Notes under the pieces: model-generated
The model's input: the letters and a program-made list of their open reading frames with translations, nothing else
Databases searched by the model: none
Told to the model about the DNA's origin: nothing
Shown here: positions 14,138-20,593 of the stretch, piece by piece
How positions within the stretch are numbered: position 1 is the stretch's first letter
Layout of the letters: each line of letters starts with the position of its first letter
DNA from: JAZNBI01 sp045586995
GTDB lineage: Bacteria > Bacillota > Clostridia > Oscillospirales > CAG-272
Assembly (NCBI GenBank): GCA_045586995.1
Contig: JAZNBI010000045.1
Span: 1-21,056 of the forward strand
DNA: 21,056 nucleotides
Direction of reading: 5' to 3'
Made by a program: the position numbers and the translations under genes

Positions 14138-15424
14138 ATGATAGATATTAAATATATTAAGGAAAATCCCGATGAAGTAATTGAGCGTCTTGCAAAAAAA
14201 GGGAAGGACGCTAAAAATGAAATTGCTCAGATTCTTGAGCTTGACAGCGCGCGTCGCAATCTTATTGCCGAAACGGAGGCGCAAAAGGCAGAGCAAAATC
14301 GAGCGTCCAAGCTCATTCCTCAATACAAAAAGGAAGGCAAGGACGCGTCCGAGCTGCTTGCAAATATGAAAAAAATTGCCGAAAACGTAAAAAAGCTCGA
14401 CGACGAGCTTAAGAGCATCGAAACGACTCTTAATTCCGTAATGCTCGGTCTGCCGAATTTGCCCGATACCGACCTTCTTTCCGGCGGAAAAGAAAACAAT
14501 CAGCCCTTACGCTATTTTGGCGAGCCGCATAAATTCGATTTTGAGCCGAAAAACCACGTAGATTTATGTACGAATTTGGGACTTATAGACTACAAGCGCG
14601 GAACAAAGCTCTCCGGCAACGGTTTTTGGATATATCGCGGAATGGGCGCGCGTCTTGAATGGGCGTTGCTTAATTATTTTATCGAAACACATATTTCAAA
14701 CGGATATGAGCTTGTTCTGGTTCCTCATATGCTCGGATACGAGTGCGGTTTGACCGCAGGACAGTTCCCGAAATTTCAGGATGAGGTTTATTGGCTCGAA
14801 ACGGCAGAGGACGAACGCCGCAGATTTATGCTTCCTACCGCAGAAACCGCTTTAGTTTCGCTTCACCGCGACGAAATTCTCACCGAGGCAGACCTTCCGA
14901 GAAAATATATAAGCTACACTCCTTGCTTCAGAAGAGAAGCGGGCAGTTACCGTTCCGACGAGAGAGGAATGGTAAGAGGACATCAGTTCAATAAGGTTGA
15001 AATGGTACAGTATACTCTCCCCGAAAAGAGTGACGAGGCGTTTGAAGAACTTGTTGCCAATGCCGAAGGACTTGTAAAAGGACTCGGATTCCATTTCAGA
15101 ACTGTAAAGCTTGCAGCTGAGGACTGCTCGGCCTCAATGGCTCGCACGTATGATATTGAAATCCAGATCCCGTCCATGAACGGCTATAAAGAGGTCAGCT
15201 CGGTTTCGAACGCACGCGATTACCAGGCGCGCCGCGGTATGATGCGCGTAAAACGCGATAACGGAAAAATCGAATACGTGCACACGCTTAACGGCTCCGG
15301 ACTTGCAACCAGCCGAATTTTGCCTGCGCTCGTTGAGCAAAATCAAACGAAGGACGGCGACGTTATCGTCCCCGAGGTTTTGAGAAAATACGTCGGCTGC
15401 GAAATAATTAAATGCCAAAAATAA
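14138..15424 (+). CDS. serS: Seryl-tRNA synthetase
   Basis: 428 residues from ATG 14138, chosen because GAAAGGA lies upstream and MIDIKYIKENPDEV is the family start; the longer in-frame reading to 14033 runs into parB. The N-terminal ~110 residues form the long tRNA-binding coiled coil (LDSARRNLIAETEAQKAEQN onwards). The class II core has motif 2 (TPCFRREAGSYRSDERGMVRGHQF, about 266-289) and motif 3 (NGSGLATSRILPALVEQ, near 390-406). The usual motif-3 text is GSGLAVGRTLVAILEN; Thr-Ser in place of Val-Gly looks like a lineage variant. The enzyme charges tRNA-Ser with serine. Only 43 nt separate it from parB, so it is probably co-transcribed, and there is no room for a T-box leader. Confidence 0.96.
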   Translation: MIDIKYIKENPDEVIERLAKKGKDAKNEIAQILELDSARRNLIAETEAQKAEQNRASKLIPQYKKEGKDASELLANMKKIAENVKKLDDELKSIETTLNSVMLGLPNLPDTDLLSGGKENNQPLRYFGEPHKFDFEPKNHVDLCTNLGLIDYKRGTKLSGNGFWIYRGMGARLEWALLNYFIETHISNGYELVLVPHMLGYECGLTAGQFPKFQDEVYWLETAEDERRRFMLPTAETALVSLHRDEILTEADLPRKYISYTPCFRREAGSYRSDERGMVRGHQFNKVEMVQYTLPEKSDEAFEELVANAEGLVKGLGFHFRTVKLAAEDCSASMARTYDIEIQIPSMNGYKEVSSVSNARDYQARRGMMRVKRDNGKIEYVHTLNGSGLATSRILPALVEQNQTKDGDVIVPEVLRKYVGCEIIKCQK

Positions 15425-15445
15425 AATTCTAAGGAGGCAAAAAAA

Positions 15446-16150
15446 ATGTTTAACCGATTCATTTGCCTGCTTTCAACTTCGGAAGAGCCATCATTGTTTA
15501 GGGAAATTATCGATTATCTCAACGATAAATTCTTTTCTCCCAGTTTTTCTGTATACGACAATATTAACTTCGGAAGCGGCACGCTGATTTCGATAAAAAC
15601 GATTATTTTCGGATTTTTTATCGGTGTTTTTTTGGCGTCGATTGCTTCGATTTTAAATAAACGAGTACGCGGGGATTTTGTACGCCTGTTGATTTCTGAG
15701 AACTGCAACTCGCCCGAAACCGCAAAAACGCTTTCTGAATTGGGCTATTACAAAAACACTTTTATAAGAAGCTCTCTAAAGCGCGGCAGTGCGTTTAACG
15801 GAATAGTGCGTTGCGTTCAAAAGGAAATTTTTACAGAGTCCGAGCAAAAGCGAGAAGCAGCATACTTGGCTGCCTGCGAGGAATGTAAGCAAAACGGCGA
15901 AAAAAAGCCACAAGCACCCGAAAGCGTGCCGTTTATTATGGATCTTAACACGGCTCGATTTTATATTGCCGAGGATGACCGCATCAAAGCCGAAATAAAG
16001 TTTGAAAAGAAGGGGACGAATTGGCTTGTTTTGTTGTTCGTTTTTATCCTTTCAATTACGATGATATTTGCTATTTTTATGGCACTGCCCGAGATTTTTC
16101 AGATGCTCGATAACTTTATTTCTATGTTTACTGTCGGGCATGTATCATGA
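15446..16150 (+). CDS. Uncharacterised two-TM membrane protein upstream of the MORN protein
   Basis: 234 residues; no family recognised. One transmembrane helix lies at about 51-71 (TIIFGFFIGVFLASIASIL) and a second at about 193-215 (WLVLLFVFILSITMIFAIF). Between them is a charged ~120-residue region containing KTLSELGYYKNTFIRSSLKR and a Lys/Glu-rich loop with two Cys (CEECKQ, 144-148). With a loop this long, the central domain is probably cytoplasmic. SD AGGAGG lies 8 nt before ATG. It starts 21 nt after serS, and its stop overlaps the next gene's start by 4 nt (ATGA), so the two proteins are probably made in balanced amounts. The length of the second helix and the polar C-terminal tail suggest both ends lie on the same side. 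Confidence 0.75.
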   Translation: MFNRFICLLSTSEEPSLFREIIDYLNDKFFSPSFSVYDNINFGSGTLISIKTIIFGFFIGVFLASIASILNKRVRGDFVRLLISENCNSPETAKTLSELGYYKNTFIRSSLKRGSAFNGIVRCVQKEIFTESEQKREAAYLAACEECKQNGEKKPQAPESVPFIMDLNTARFYIAEDDRIKAEIKFEKKGTNWLVLLFVFILSITMIFAIFMALPEIFQMLDNFISMFTVGHVS

Positions 16151-16914
16151 GAAATTTTTTTGAAACACTTCAAATTCGGCTAAAATCGCGCACGTCCCCC
16201 TTCAAATTGCTTCCAAGCCCTATAGAATGTCTGAAAATATCGGCTTTTTCGCTTCTTTTGGTCATTCTTATTTTAGGTGTTCTTCTTTTGTGCGGAATGA
16301 GATATCTCACGTTTACGAGCTCCGACGGTGTCGATTGCAGATACTTTGGATTTTTCCAAAACGGCGCGGCAAGCAGCGGTAAGCTTTTTGCCACTGACGG
16401 AAGCTTTATAAAATTTTCGCAGCAGTCGGGAAGCGCACGTCTGATATACTCGGACGGTTCGATTTACAAAGGGCAAATCGTCGGATTTTTTCCGAACGGC
16501 GAAGGAAGCTATGTAGCTCCTGACGGAACGAAATATTCGGGTGAATTTAAAGATGGAATGTTTTTCGGGCAGGGAATTTGCGAATATCCCGACGGCTCAC
16601 GCTATGAGGGTGAATTTAAAGACGGCTTAAAAAACGGGAAGGGAACTCTCGTTATGGCTGACGGCTCAATATATACGGGCGATTTTATAGACGGAGAAAA
16701 GTGGGGTTTTGGCGAGGTAAAATACAAAAACGGCGACACGTATAGGGGGCAATTTGTTTCCGACATGCGCCAAGGCCACGGTTTTTACACCTTTGCCGAT
16801 GGCTCTTGCTATACGGGTGAATTTGAACGCAACCTTCCGAACGGAAGGGGAGTTTGTATTTGGCAAAGCGGAGCTGTATTTGACGGAATGTTTATAAACG
16901 GTAAAATAAGTTAA
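16147..16914 (+). CDS. Membrane-anchored MORN-repeat protein (seven repeats)
   Basis: 255 residues. A short basic cytoplasmic N-terminus precedes one transmembrane helix (about 31-51, ISAFSLLLVILILGVLLLC). After a ~50-residue linker, seven MORN repeats start at Y107, Y130, Y153, Y176, Y199, Y222 and F245, each exactly 23 residues apart, with the Y-x-G-x-F...G-x-G pattern. MORN repeats form an elongated beta-hairpin sheet used for protein or membrane binding; bacterial members are mostly uncharacterised. Orientation is probably N-in with the repeats outside (basic N-terminus; the linker has several Ser/Thr). It is coupled to the preceding two-TM protein by an ATGA overlap. No catalytic domain is visible; residues 52-105 contain degenerate repeat-like text. 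Confidence 0.88.
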   Translation: MRNFFETLQIRLKSRTSPFKLLPSPIECLKISAFSLLLVILILGVLLLCGMRYLTFTSSDGVDCRYFGFFQNGAASSGKLFATDGSFIKFSQQSGSARLIYSDGSIYKGQIVGFFPNGEGSYVAPDGTKYSGEFKDGMFFGQGICEYPDGSRYEGEFKDGLKNGKGTLVMADGSIYTGDFIDGEKWGFGEVKYKNGDTYRGQFVSDMRQGHGFYTFADGSCYTGEFERNLPNGRGVCIWQSGAVFDGMFINGKIS

Positions 16915-16978
16915 ATTTTTAAAGATAAATATAAAGCGCTAATCGACTTTTTTCGCGTAAGGATGGCACAGATTTGTT

Positions 16979-16996
16979 CGCAATAAACAAATAATT
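16979..16996 (+). repeat. 18-bp direct repeat, left copy
   Basis: CGCAATAAACAAATAATT, identical to 18371-18388. Both copies are followed within two bases by a run of Cs. The pair brackets the XRE/lipoprotein island. Confidence 0.85.
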
Positions 16997-16999
16997 ATC

Positions 17000-17041
17000 C
17001 CCGCCGCCTTGTCAGTAAAATCCACTCGTTTCGGCGGGAGC
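17000..17041 (+). repeat. Palindromic intergenic repeat, left copy (core plus right arm)
   Basis: This 42-bp core is identical to 18589-18630, with CCCGCCG and CGGCGGG ends forming a stem. The bases that follow (17042-17058) match, with two mismatches, the reverse complement of the left flank of the other copy (18569-18585). The two copies therefore look like opposite halves of one longer palindromic element. Confidence 0.85.
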
Positions 17042-17082
17042 AAGCCCTCGCCCTACGACATTGACCCCGTTATAACACAAAT

Positions 17083-17245
17083 CGGCAGAGAAAATAATAT
17101 CTCTGCCGAAATTTATATCCTATGGGAGGCGTTTTGCCTCCCATTCTATCGTTTAAATCGGATAATTGCGGGAGGAAAGACCCCTCCACTACGATGTAGA
17201 TGCCTCAGCTTCCTTATTAGAAGGAGGATATCTACGTTTTTAATT
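17083..17245. repeat. Run of four consecutive hairpins in the gap after the MORN gene
   Basis: CGGCAGAG/CTCTGCCG (17083-17090, 17101-17108); TGGGAGGC/GCCTCCCA (17123-17130, 17136-17143); GGAGG/CCTCC (17171-17175, 17183-17187); and GTAGAT.CCTC.CTTC with GAAG.GAGG.ATCTAC (17196-17235), the last followed by GTTTTTAATTT. The last one is the best terminator candidate for the parA-to-MORN transcript. With the repeats above, these account for most of the 16915-17338 gap; no gene is seen there. Confidence 0.65.
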
Positions 17246-17338
17246 TCCAATTTTCTCCGTTAAAGACAACAGAGAAAAAGAAGCGGGCATTTTTCTTTCG
17301 AATCAGACGACAAAACGCCAACCGTACACCCAACCCAA

Positions 17339-17554
17339 TCATCGACTCCTGTTACTCAACCCCAAAATATAATCCGCGCTGACACCGTAGTATTTGCAGA
17401 GCTTCACCAGATGGCGAAGGGGGAGCTCGTTTGCCCCCCGCTCGTAGCGGGCGTACATGGTTTGGGAAGTCCCTAACATATCGGCAATTTCCTGTTGGGT
17501 CTTGTCATGGTCCTCGCGGAGATCGCGGATGCGTTTTACGTAAGTTACTTCCAT
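17339..17554 (-). CDS. Small XRE-family (Cro/C1-type) transcriptional regulator
   Basis: 71 residues, essentially one helix-turn-helix domain. RIRDLREDHDKTQQEIADML (8-27) is the first two helices, followed by GTSQTMYARYERGANELPL (28-46) with the recognition helix, then LVKLCKYYGVSADYILGL (49-66), the classic XRE ending. There is no extra sensor domain, as in phage-type or cassette regulators. SD GTGAGGT is 6 nt before ATG 17554. It is divergent from the lipoprotein gene across an intergenic region with dyad repeats, so autoregulation and control of the neighbour are likely. G/C-ending codons are far more frequent than in surrounding genes, suggesting horizontal origin. Confidence 0.88.
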   Translation of the reverse strand: MEVTYVKRIRDLREDHDKTQQEIADMLGTSQTMYARYERGANELPLRHLVKLCKYYGVSADYILGLSNRSR

Positions 17555-17585
17555 TTCATAACCTCACTGTAATAGTATTGAGTTT

Positions 17586-17636
17586 ATTATATCAAGTACA
17601 GATGTTTACTATAAAATATAGTACAGAAATTTACTA
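17586..17636. promoter_or_regulatory. Operator candidate and minus-strand -10 between XRE regulator and lipoprotein
   Basis: A perfect dyad TACTATA-AAA-TATAGTA (17607-17623) sits between two 17-bp direct repeats, AGTACAGATGTTTACTA (17595-17611) and AGTACAGAAATTTACTA (17620-17636). Their period is 25 bp and each has AGTA...TACT ends. A minus-strand TATAAT (17591-17586) adjoins it, but no good -35 is seen. The block ends 8 bp before the plus-strand -35. Confidence 0.65.
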
Positions 17637-17643
17637 AACGCTA

Positions 17644-17672
17644 TTGACAAAAGCGCATAGAAATGATATAAT
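17644..17672 (+). promoter_or_regulatory. Perfect-consensus promoter of the lipoprotein gene
   Basis: TTGACA (17644-17649), a 17-bp spacer and TATAAT (17667-17672), with an extended TG at 17664-17665. It is the strongest promoter in the window. A ~100-nt leader follows with possible stems GATCC/GGATC (17683-17687, 17730-17734) and GACAC/GTGTC (17707-17711, 17722-17726). Confidence 0.9.
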
Positions 17673-17777
17673 GCTGTCAAGTGATCCAAGAGCACCCACG
17701 GAAAAGGACACACCCGTGAACGTGTCGGAGGATCGCACCCGAAAACGCTGTACAAGCAACAGAAAGGAGACAATTCT

Positions 17778-18299
17778 ATGAAAAAAATTTCGTGTATCGC
17801 ACTCGCCGCCCTGCTGGTGCTGGGCATTATGCTGGCTCTTGCCTCCTGCGATGCCAAGGGCCCCGAGATCCCCGAGGGCTACCAGGTCTATGAAAACGGA
17901 GGTCTGTCTTTCGCCTATCCCGAAAACTGGACCAAAACCGACGGCAGTACAGTCATTCTGATCAATCCCACGGGAATTGGCAATAACATCACGGTGGTCT
18001 ACGAAGGAAAAACCGATCTGTACGCTGAAATGACGGCTGAGTCCTTTAACGAACTCCTGAGACCCACCTTCGAAGCTATGGGCATGACGCTGTCAAACGT
18101 GACCGTCAATCAGAAGACCTCCAACGGCCTGGACGTGACCGAGATCAACTATACGGCCAAGATCATGGACGAGACTATGGAGCAGACTGCCTTCATCGTC
18201 ACCGTCGGCGACCGCACCTATACCGTTACCGTGACCGAAACGACCCAGGACGATACCTTGGTGTCTAACGTGTTCAACACCCTGTACGAAGTGAAGTAA
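17778..18299 (+). CDS. Predicted lipoprotein with a PsbP/DUF-like 'YPENW' domain
   Basis: 173 residues. The signal peptide MKKISCIALAALLVLGIM runs into the lipobox LASC with lipidated C24. The mature part begins YQVYENGGLSFAYPENWTKT, a pattern shared by small PsbP-like/lipoprotein domains (ligand-binding alpha/beta/alpha sandwiches), followed by alternating beta strands (ITVVYEGK, TAFIVTVGDRTYTVTVTET). This family placement is from general resemblance only. SD AAAGGAG lies 9 nt before ATG. Codons are dominated by ctg, acc, gcc and ggc, unlike the chromosomal genes on either side but like the divergent XRE gene. It is probably surface-exposed and controlled by that regulator. Function unknown. 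Confidence 0.82.
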   Translation: MKKISCIALAALLVLGIMLALASCDAKGPEIPEGYQVYENGGLSFAYPENWTKTDGSTVILINPTGIGNNITVVYEGKTDLYAEMTAESFNELLRPTFEAMGMTLSNVTVNQKTSNGLDVTEINYTAKIMDETMEQTAFIVTVGDRTYTVTVTETTQDDTLVSNVFNTLYEVK

Positions 18300-18370
18300 C
18301 ACAGCATAGAAAAAGACTGCACAAGGGATACTTCTCATAAGGATGTTTATTCACAAGTCGTGGATTGAAA

Positions 18371-18388
18371 CGCAATAAACAAATAATT
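18371..18388 (+). repeat. 18-bp direct repeat, right copy
   Basis: Identical to 16979-16996, 1,392 bp away. Confidence 0.85.
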
Positions 18389-18421
18389 CCCCCGACAGAT
18401 TTATTAAAAGTCTATCGGGGG
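18389..18421 (-). terminator. Hairpin downstream of the hydrophobic gene remnant
   Basis: CCCCCGA (18389-18395) pairs with TCGGGGG (18415-18421), with an inner AGA/TCT after one mismatch. On the minus strand it starts 8 nt after the remnant's stop codon and is followed by T-rich sequence. It could also serve the lipoprotein gene on the plus strand. Confidence 0.55.
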
Positions 18422-18429
18422 ATATTTAT

Positions 18430-18567
18430 TTATGCTCCAACAATATAAATCAATCCAAAAAGCAGAAAGCAAACGACAGAATTGGCGGCATTAAGATAAA
18501 CGGAATACCAATCAATAGTCAAAAGCGAAAAGAAGTAAGCAATAGCTAAAATCAAAAGAAATACAAC
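18430..18567 (-). pseudogene. C-terminal remnant of a membrane protein
   Basis: One minus-strand frame reads 45 hydrophobic residues, VVFLLILAIAYFFSLLTIDW then YSVYLNAANSVVCFLLFGLI, ending YIVGA and TAA at 18432-18430. This looks like two transmembrane helices joined by a short polar turn. There is no ATG or SD. Upstream, the frame enters the palindromic repeat and meets TGA within it. A hairpin terminator follows the stop at normal distance. The simplest reading is that a small multi-pass membrane protein lost its 5' part when the repeat arrived. A very short intact protein starting at TTG (18555-18553) is possible but has no SD. Confidence 0.5.
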
Positions 18568-18588
18568 TTTGTAGGGCGGGGGCTTGCT

Positions 18589-18630
18589 CCCGCCGCCTTG
18601 TCAGTAAAATCCACTCGTTTCGGCGGGAGC
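18589..18630 (+). repeat. Palindromic intergenic repeat, right copy (left arm plus core)
   Basis: The 42-bp core is identical to 17000-17041. In this copy GCTCCCGCCG (18586-18595) and CGGCGGGAGC (18621-18630) make a perfect 10-bp stem with a 25-nt loop. The left flank (18569-18585) is the reverse complement of the right flank of the other copy. Downstream, GTTAGAACGCAAAATCGG resembles GTTATAACACAAATCGG after the left copy, so the shared module is longer than the core. Confidence 0.85.
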
Positions 18631-18666
18631 CGATCCCTGTAATTTGGGACGGTTAGAACGCAAAAT

Positions 18667-18696
18667 CGGACCGCCGAGAATGGCGGTCCGTATAAT
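18667..18696. terminator. Perfect 9-bp hairpin terminator after ruvX (bidirectional)
   Basis: CGGACCGCC (18667-18675) pairs with GGCGGTCCG (18682-18690). The T-rich tail on the plus strand is TATAATTTTTT; on the minus strand it is ATTTTGCG. It is placed 30 bp after the ruvX stop. The 18300-18719 gap otherwise contains the repeats, hairpin and remnant listed separately. Confidence 0.75.
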
Positions 18697-18719
18697 TTTT
18701 TGTGTAAATGATCCTTATT

Positions 18720-19187
18720 TTAATTACTTTTGCAATTTTTAATAAAATCGAGGAAATTCTGCAAAATAATTTGCGCCGAAAGAGTATCGATAACGTCCTT
18801 TCGTTTTTTTCCTTTTGTATCGGTCTTGTTGAGAAAACGGGTTGCCGCCATAGTTGTCATTCTTTCGTCATAAAGCGCGATGGGAATTTCAACGCGCTCT
18901 TTGAGTAATTGCGCAAATTCCTTGACACGCTCCGCGCGAAACCCTTGTGAGCCGTCCATATTTATTGGAAGTCCCACAATAATCGCCGAGGCGTTGTTTT
19001 TCTTAACAAACTCGGCTACGGCGTCTGCGGTTTTTACAATTCCTCCCACAGAAATCGTTTCCACACCCGAAGCCAAAAAGCGCGAAGCGTCCGAAATCGC
19101 AAGCCCAGTGCGCTTGTCGCCGAAATCTATCCCGACAACTCTGCCCTTACAGGCGGCGACTTCGGCAATGTTTTTTTCATCGGTCAT
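18720..19187 (-). CDS. ruvX: RuvX/YqgF-family Holliday-junction resolvase-like protein
   Basis: 155 residues, usual size. The RNase H-like fold signature VVGIDFGDKRTGLAISD (17-33) carries the first catalytic Asp (D21). IIVGLPINMDGSQGF (about 69-83) and IALYDERMTTMAATRF (near 97-112) supply the conserved Glu/Arg, and KKRKDVIDTLSAQIILQNFL includes the last catalytic Asp and the C-terminal helix. The family is linked to recombination intermediates and 16S rRNA 5'-end processing. The start ATG at 19187-19185 overlaps the upstream stop by one base (TAATG), with GGAGG 9 nt upstream, so it is translationally linked to the adenosylhomocysteinase gene. Confidence 0.93.
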   Translation of the reverse strand: MTDEKNIAEVAACKGRVVGIDFGDKRTGLAISDASRFLASGVETISVGGIVKTADAVAEFVKKNNASAIIVGLPINMDGSQGFRAERVKEFAQLLKERVEIPIALYDERMTTMAATRFLNKTDTKGKKRKDVIDTLSAQIILQNFLDFIKNCKSN

Positions 19188-20428
19188 TAATTGATTCCTC
19201 CAAGGTATTTTTGCTGTTTTAACGACAACGTGTCGATTTTTTTACCCATTGAATCGAGCTTTAAGCGTGCGACCTCGTTGTCGATCTCCTCGGGAACGGC
19301 ATAAACCCTTTTCTCAAAGCTTCCCGCGTTGCGAGCCAAATATTCAAGCCCTTTTGCCTGAATTGAAAACGACATATCCATTATTTCGGCGGGATGACCG
19401 TTTCCTGCCGCCAAATTAACAAGACGTCCTTCAGCAAGCAGATTTATAACTCTGCCGTCGGGCATCGTATATCCGACGATGTTCGGCTTTCTTGAAGTAA
19501 TGCTGCAGGCAAGCTCCTCGAGCGCCTTTTTATCGATTTCGACGTCAAAATGTCCGCTGTTAGCGAGAATAACGCCGTCCTTCATAACCTCAAAATGCTC
19601 TTTTCGAATAACGTCGCAGCAACCGGTAAGCGTTACAAACAGGTCGCCGATCTTTGCCGCTTCGTCCATCGGCATTACCGAAAATCCGTCCATAACCGCT
19701 TCGATGGAGCGAATCGGATCTACTTCGGTCACGACAACGACCGCGCCCATACCCTTTGCGCGCATTGCCAAGCCCTTGCCGCACCAGCCGTAGCCCGCGA
19801 CAACAACGGTTTTGCCCGCAATAATAAGATTTGTGCAGTTCATAATTCCGTCGAGGGTTGACTGACCTGTTCCGTATCTGTTATCAAACAAATATTTGCA
19901 ATTTGCATCGTTTACGTCGATCATAGTGTAATTCAAAAGCCCCTCGCGCTGACGCGCCATAAGGCGATGCACACCCGTAGTCGTTTCCTCGCAGCCGCCG
20001 ATAAGATTTACGCCGTACTCGGCGCACTCGCCGTGAAGAAGCGAGATAAAATCTCCTCCGTCATCTATCATAAGGTCAGGACAAGCCGAAAGCGTGCGGC
20101 TGAGGTGCTCTACGTATTTCTTTTCGTCCACGCCGTGAATAGCGTTGACCTCAAAGCCGTCCTCAACGAGCGCGGCGGCGATATCGTCCTGAGTGGAAAG
20201 CGGATTGCATCCCGTTACGAAAACCTCAGCACCTCCGCTTTTTAAAACCTTTGCGAGATACGCGGTCTTTGCCTCAAGGTGAATCGACATAGAGATCTTC
20301 ATTCCCTCAAACGGCTTATTTTTTTCAAAATCGGCTTTGATTTTATTCAAAACCGGCATATATGACTTTACCCAATTAATTTTATCATGTCCCGATCTTG
20401 CCAGAGATATATCCTTAATTTCAGACAT
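19187..20428 (-). CDS. ahcY: Adenosylhomocysteinase (S-adenosylhomocysteine hydrolase)
   Basis: 413 residues, the shorter form without the ~40-residue insertion of eukaryotic and many proteobacterial enzymes. Substrate-side residues: H50 in SIHLEAKTA, D122/D123 in IDDGGD, E147/E148 in CEETTTG, K178 and D182 in CKYLFDNRYGTGQS. The NAD-binding Rossmann motif is VVVAGYGWCGKG (208-219). The enzyme hydrolyses SAH to adenosine and homocysteine, recycling the product of SAM-dependent methylation. The C-terminus ends KYLGGIN without the KPDHYRY-type tail of the long form. SD GGAGC precedes ATG 20428. It is first in an operon with ruvX. The short space to the gyrA terminator leaves no room for a typical SAH riboswitch. 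Confidence 0.93.
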   Translation of the reverse strand: MSEIKDISLARSGHDKINWVKSYMPVLNKIKADFEKNKPFEGMKISMSIHLEAKTAYLAKVLKSGGAEVFVTGCNPLSTQDDIAAALVEDGFEVNAIHGVDEKKYVEHLSRTLSACPDLMIDDGGDFISLLHGECAEYGVNLIGGCEETTTGVHRLMARQREGLLNYTMIDVNDANCKYLFDNRYGTGQSTLDGIMNCTNLIIAGKTVVVAGYGWCGKGLAMRAKGMGAVVVVTEVDPIRSIEAVMDGFSVMPMDEAAKIGDLFVTLTGCCDVIRKEHFEVMKDGVILANSGHFDVEIDKKALEELACSITSRKPNIVGYTMPDGRVINLLAEGRLVNLAAGNGHPAEIMDMSFSIQAKGLEYLARNAGSFEKRVYAVPEEIDNEVARLKLDSMGKKIDTLSLKQQKYLGGIN

Positions 20429-20523
20429 TATTATATTGCTCCTTTATCTAAAATATCAATTTGAGGCGTACCGTGCGCGGTTTTTTGAAAAGCTGTAATA
20501 ATAAATATTTTTTTCCGAGCATC

Positions 20524-20549
20524 AAAAAAGCCGACCGTCGGCTTTTTTT
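20524..20549. terminator. Bidirectional intrinsic terminator after gyrA
   Basis: GCCGA/TCGGC (20530-20534, 20538-20542) with a 3-nt loop is flanked by six As (20524-20529) and seven Ts (20543-20549), so it works on either strand. A second hairpin, CTGCG/CGCAG (about 20558-20574), lies between it and the gyrA stop. Confidence 0.85.
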
Positions 20550-20593
20550 CGCAGGGACTGCGCCAATGACGCAGCCCCTTTTAAATTTGGATT

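Noticed and set aside
17009..17263. 84-residue plus-strand reading frame after the MORN gene
   Set aside because: It is made almost entirely of palindromic repeats and hairpins, with no SD.
18359..18371. CGTGGATTGAAAC resembles the 3' end of type I-C CRISPR repeats
   Set aside because: It occurs once, lacks the upstream hairpin part of such repeats, has no spacers, and no cas genes are in the window.
20429..20523. SAM or SAH riboswitch before adenosylhomocysteinase
   Set aside because: The gap to the gyrA terminator is under 100 nt and shows no conserved riboswitch motifs that I recognise.
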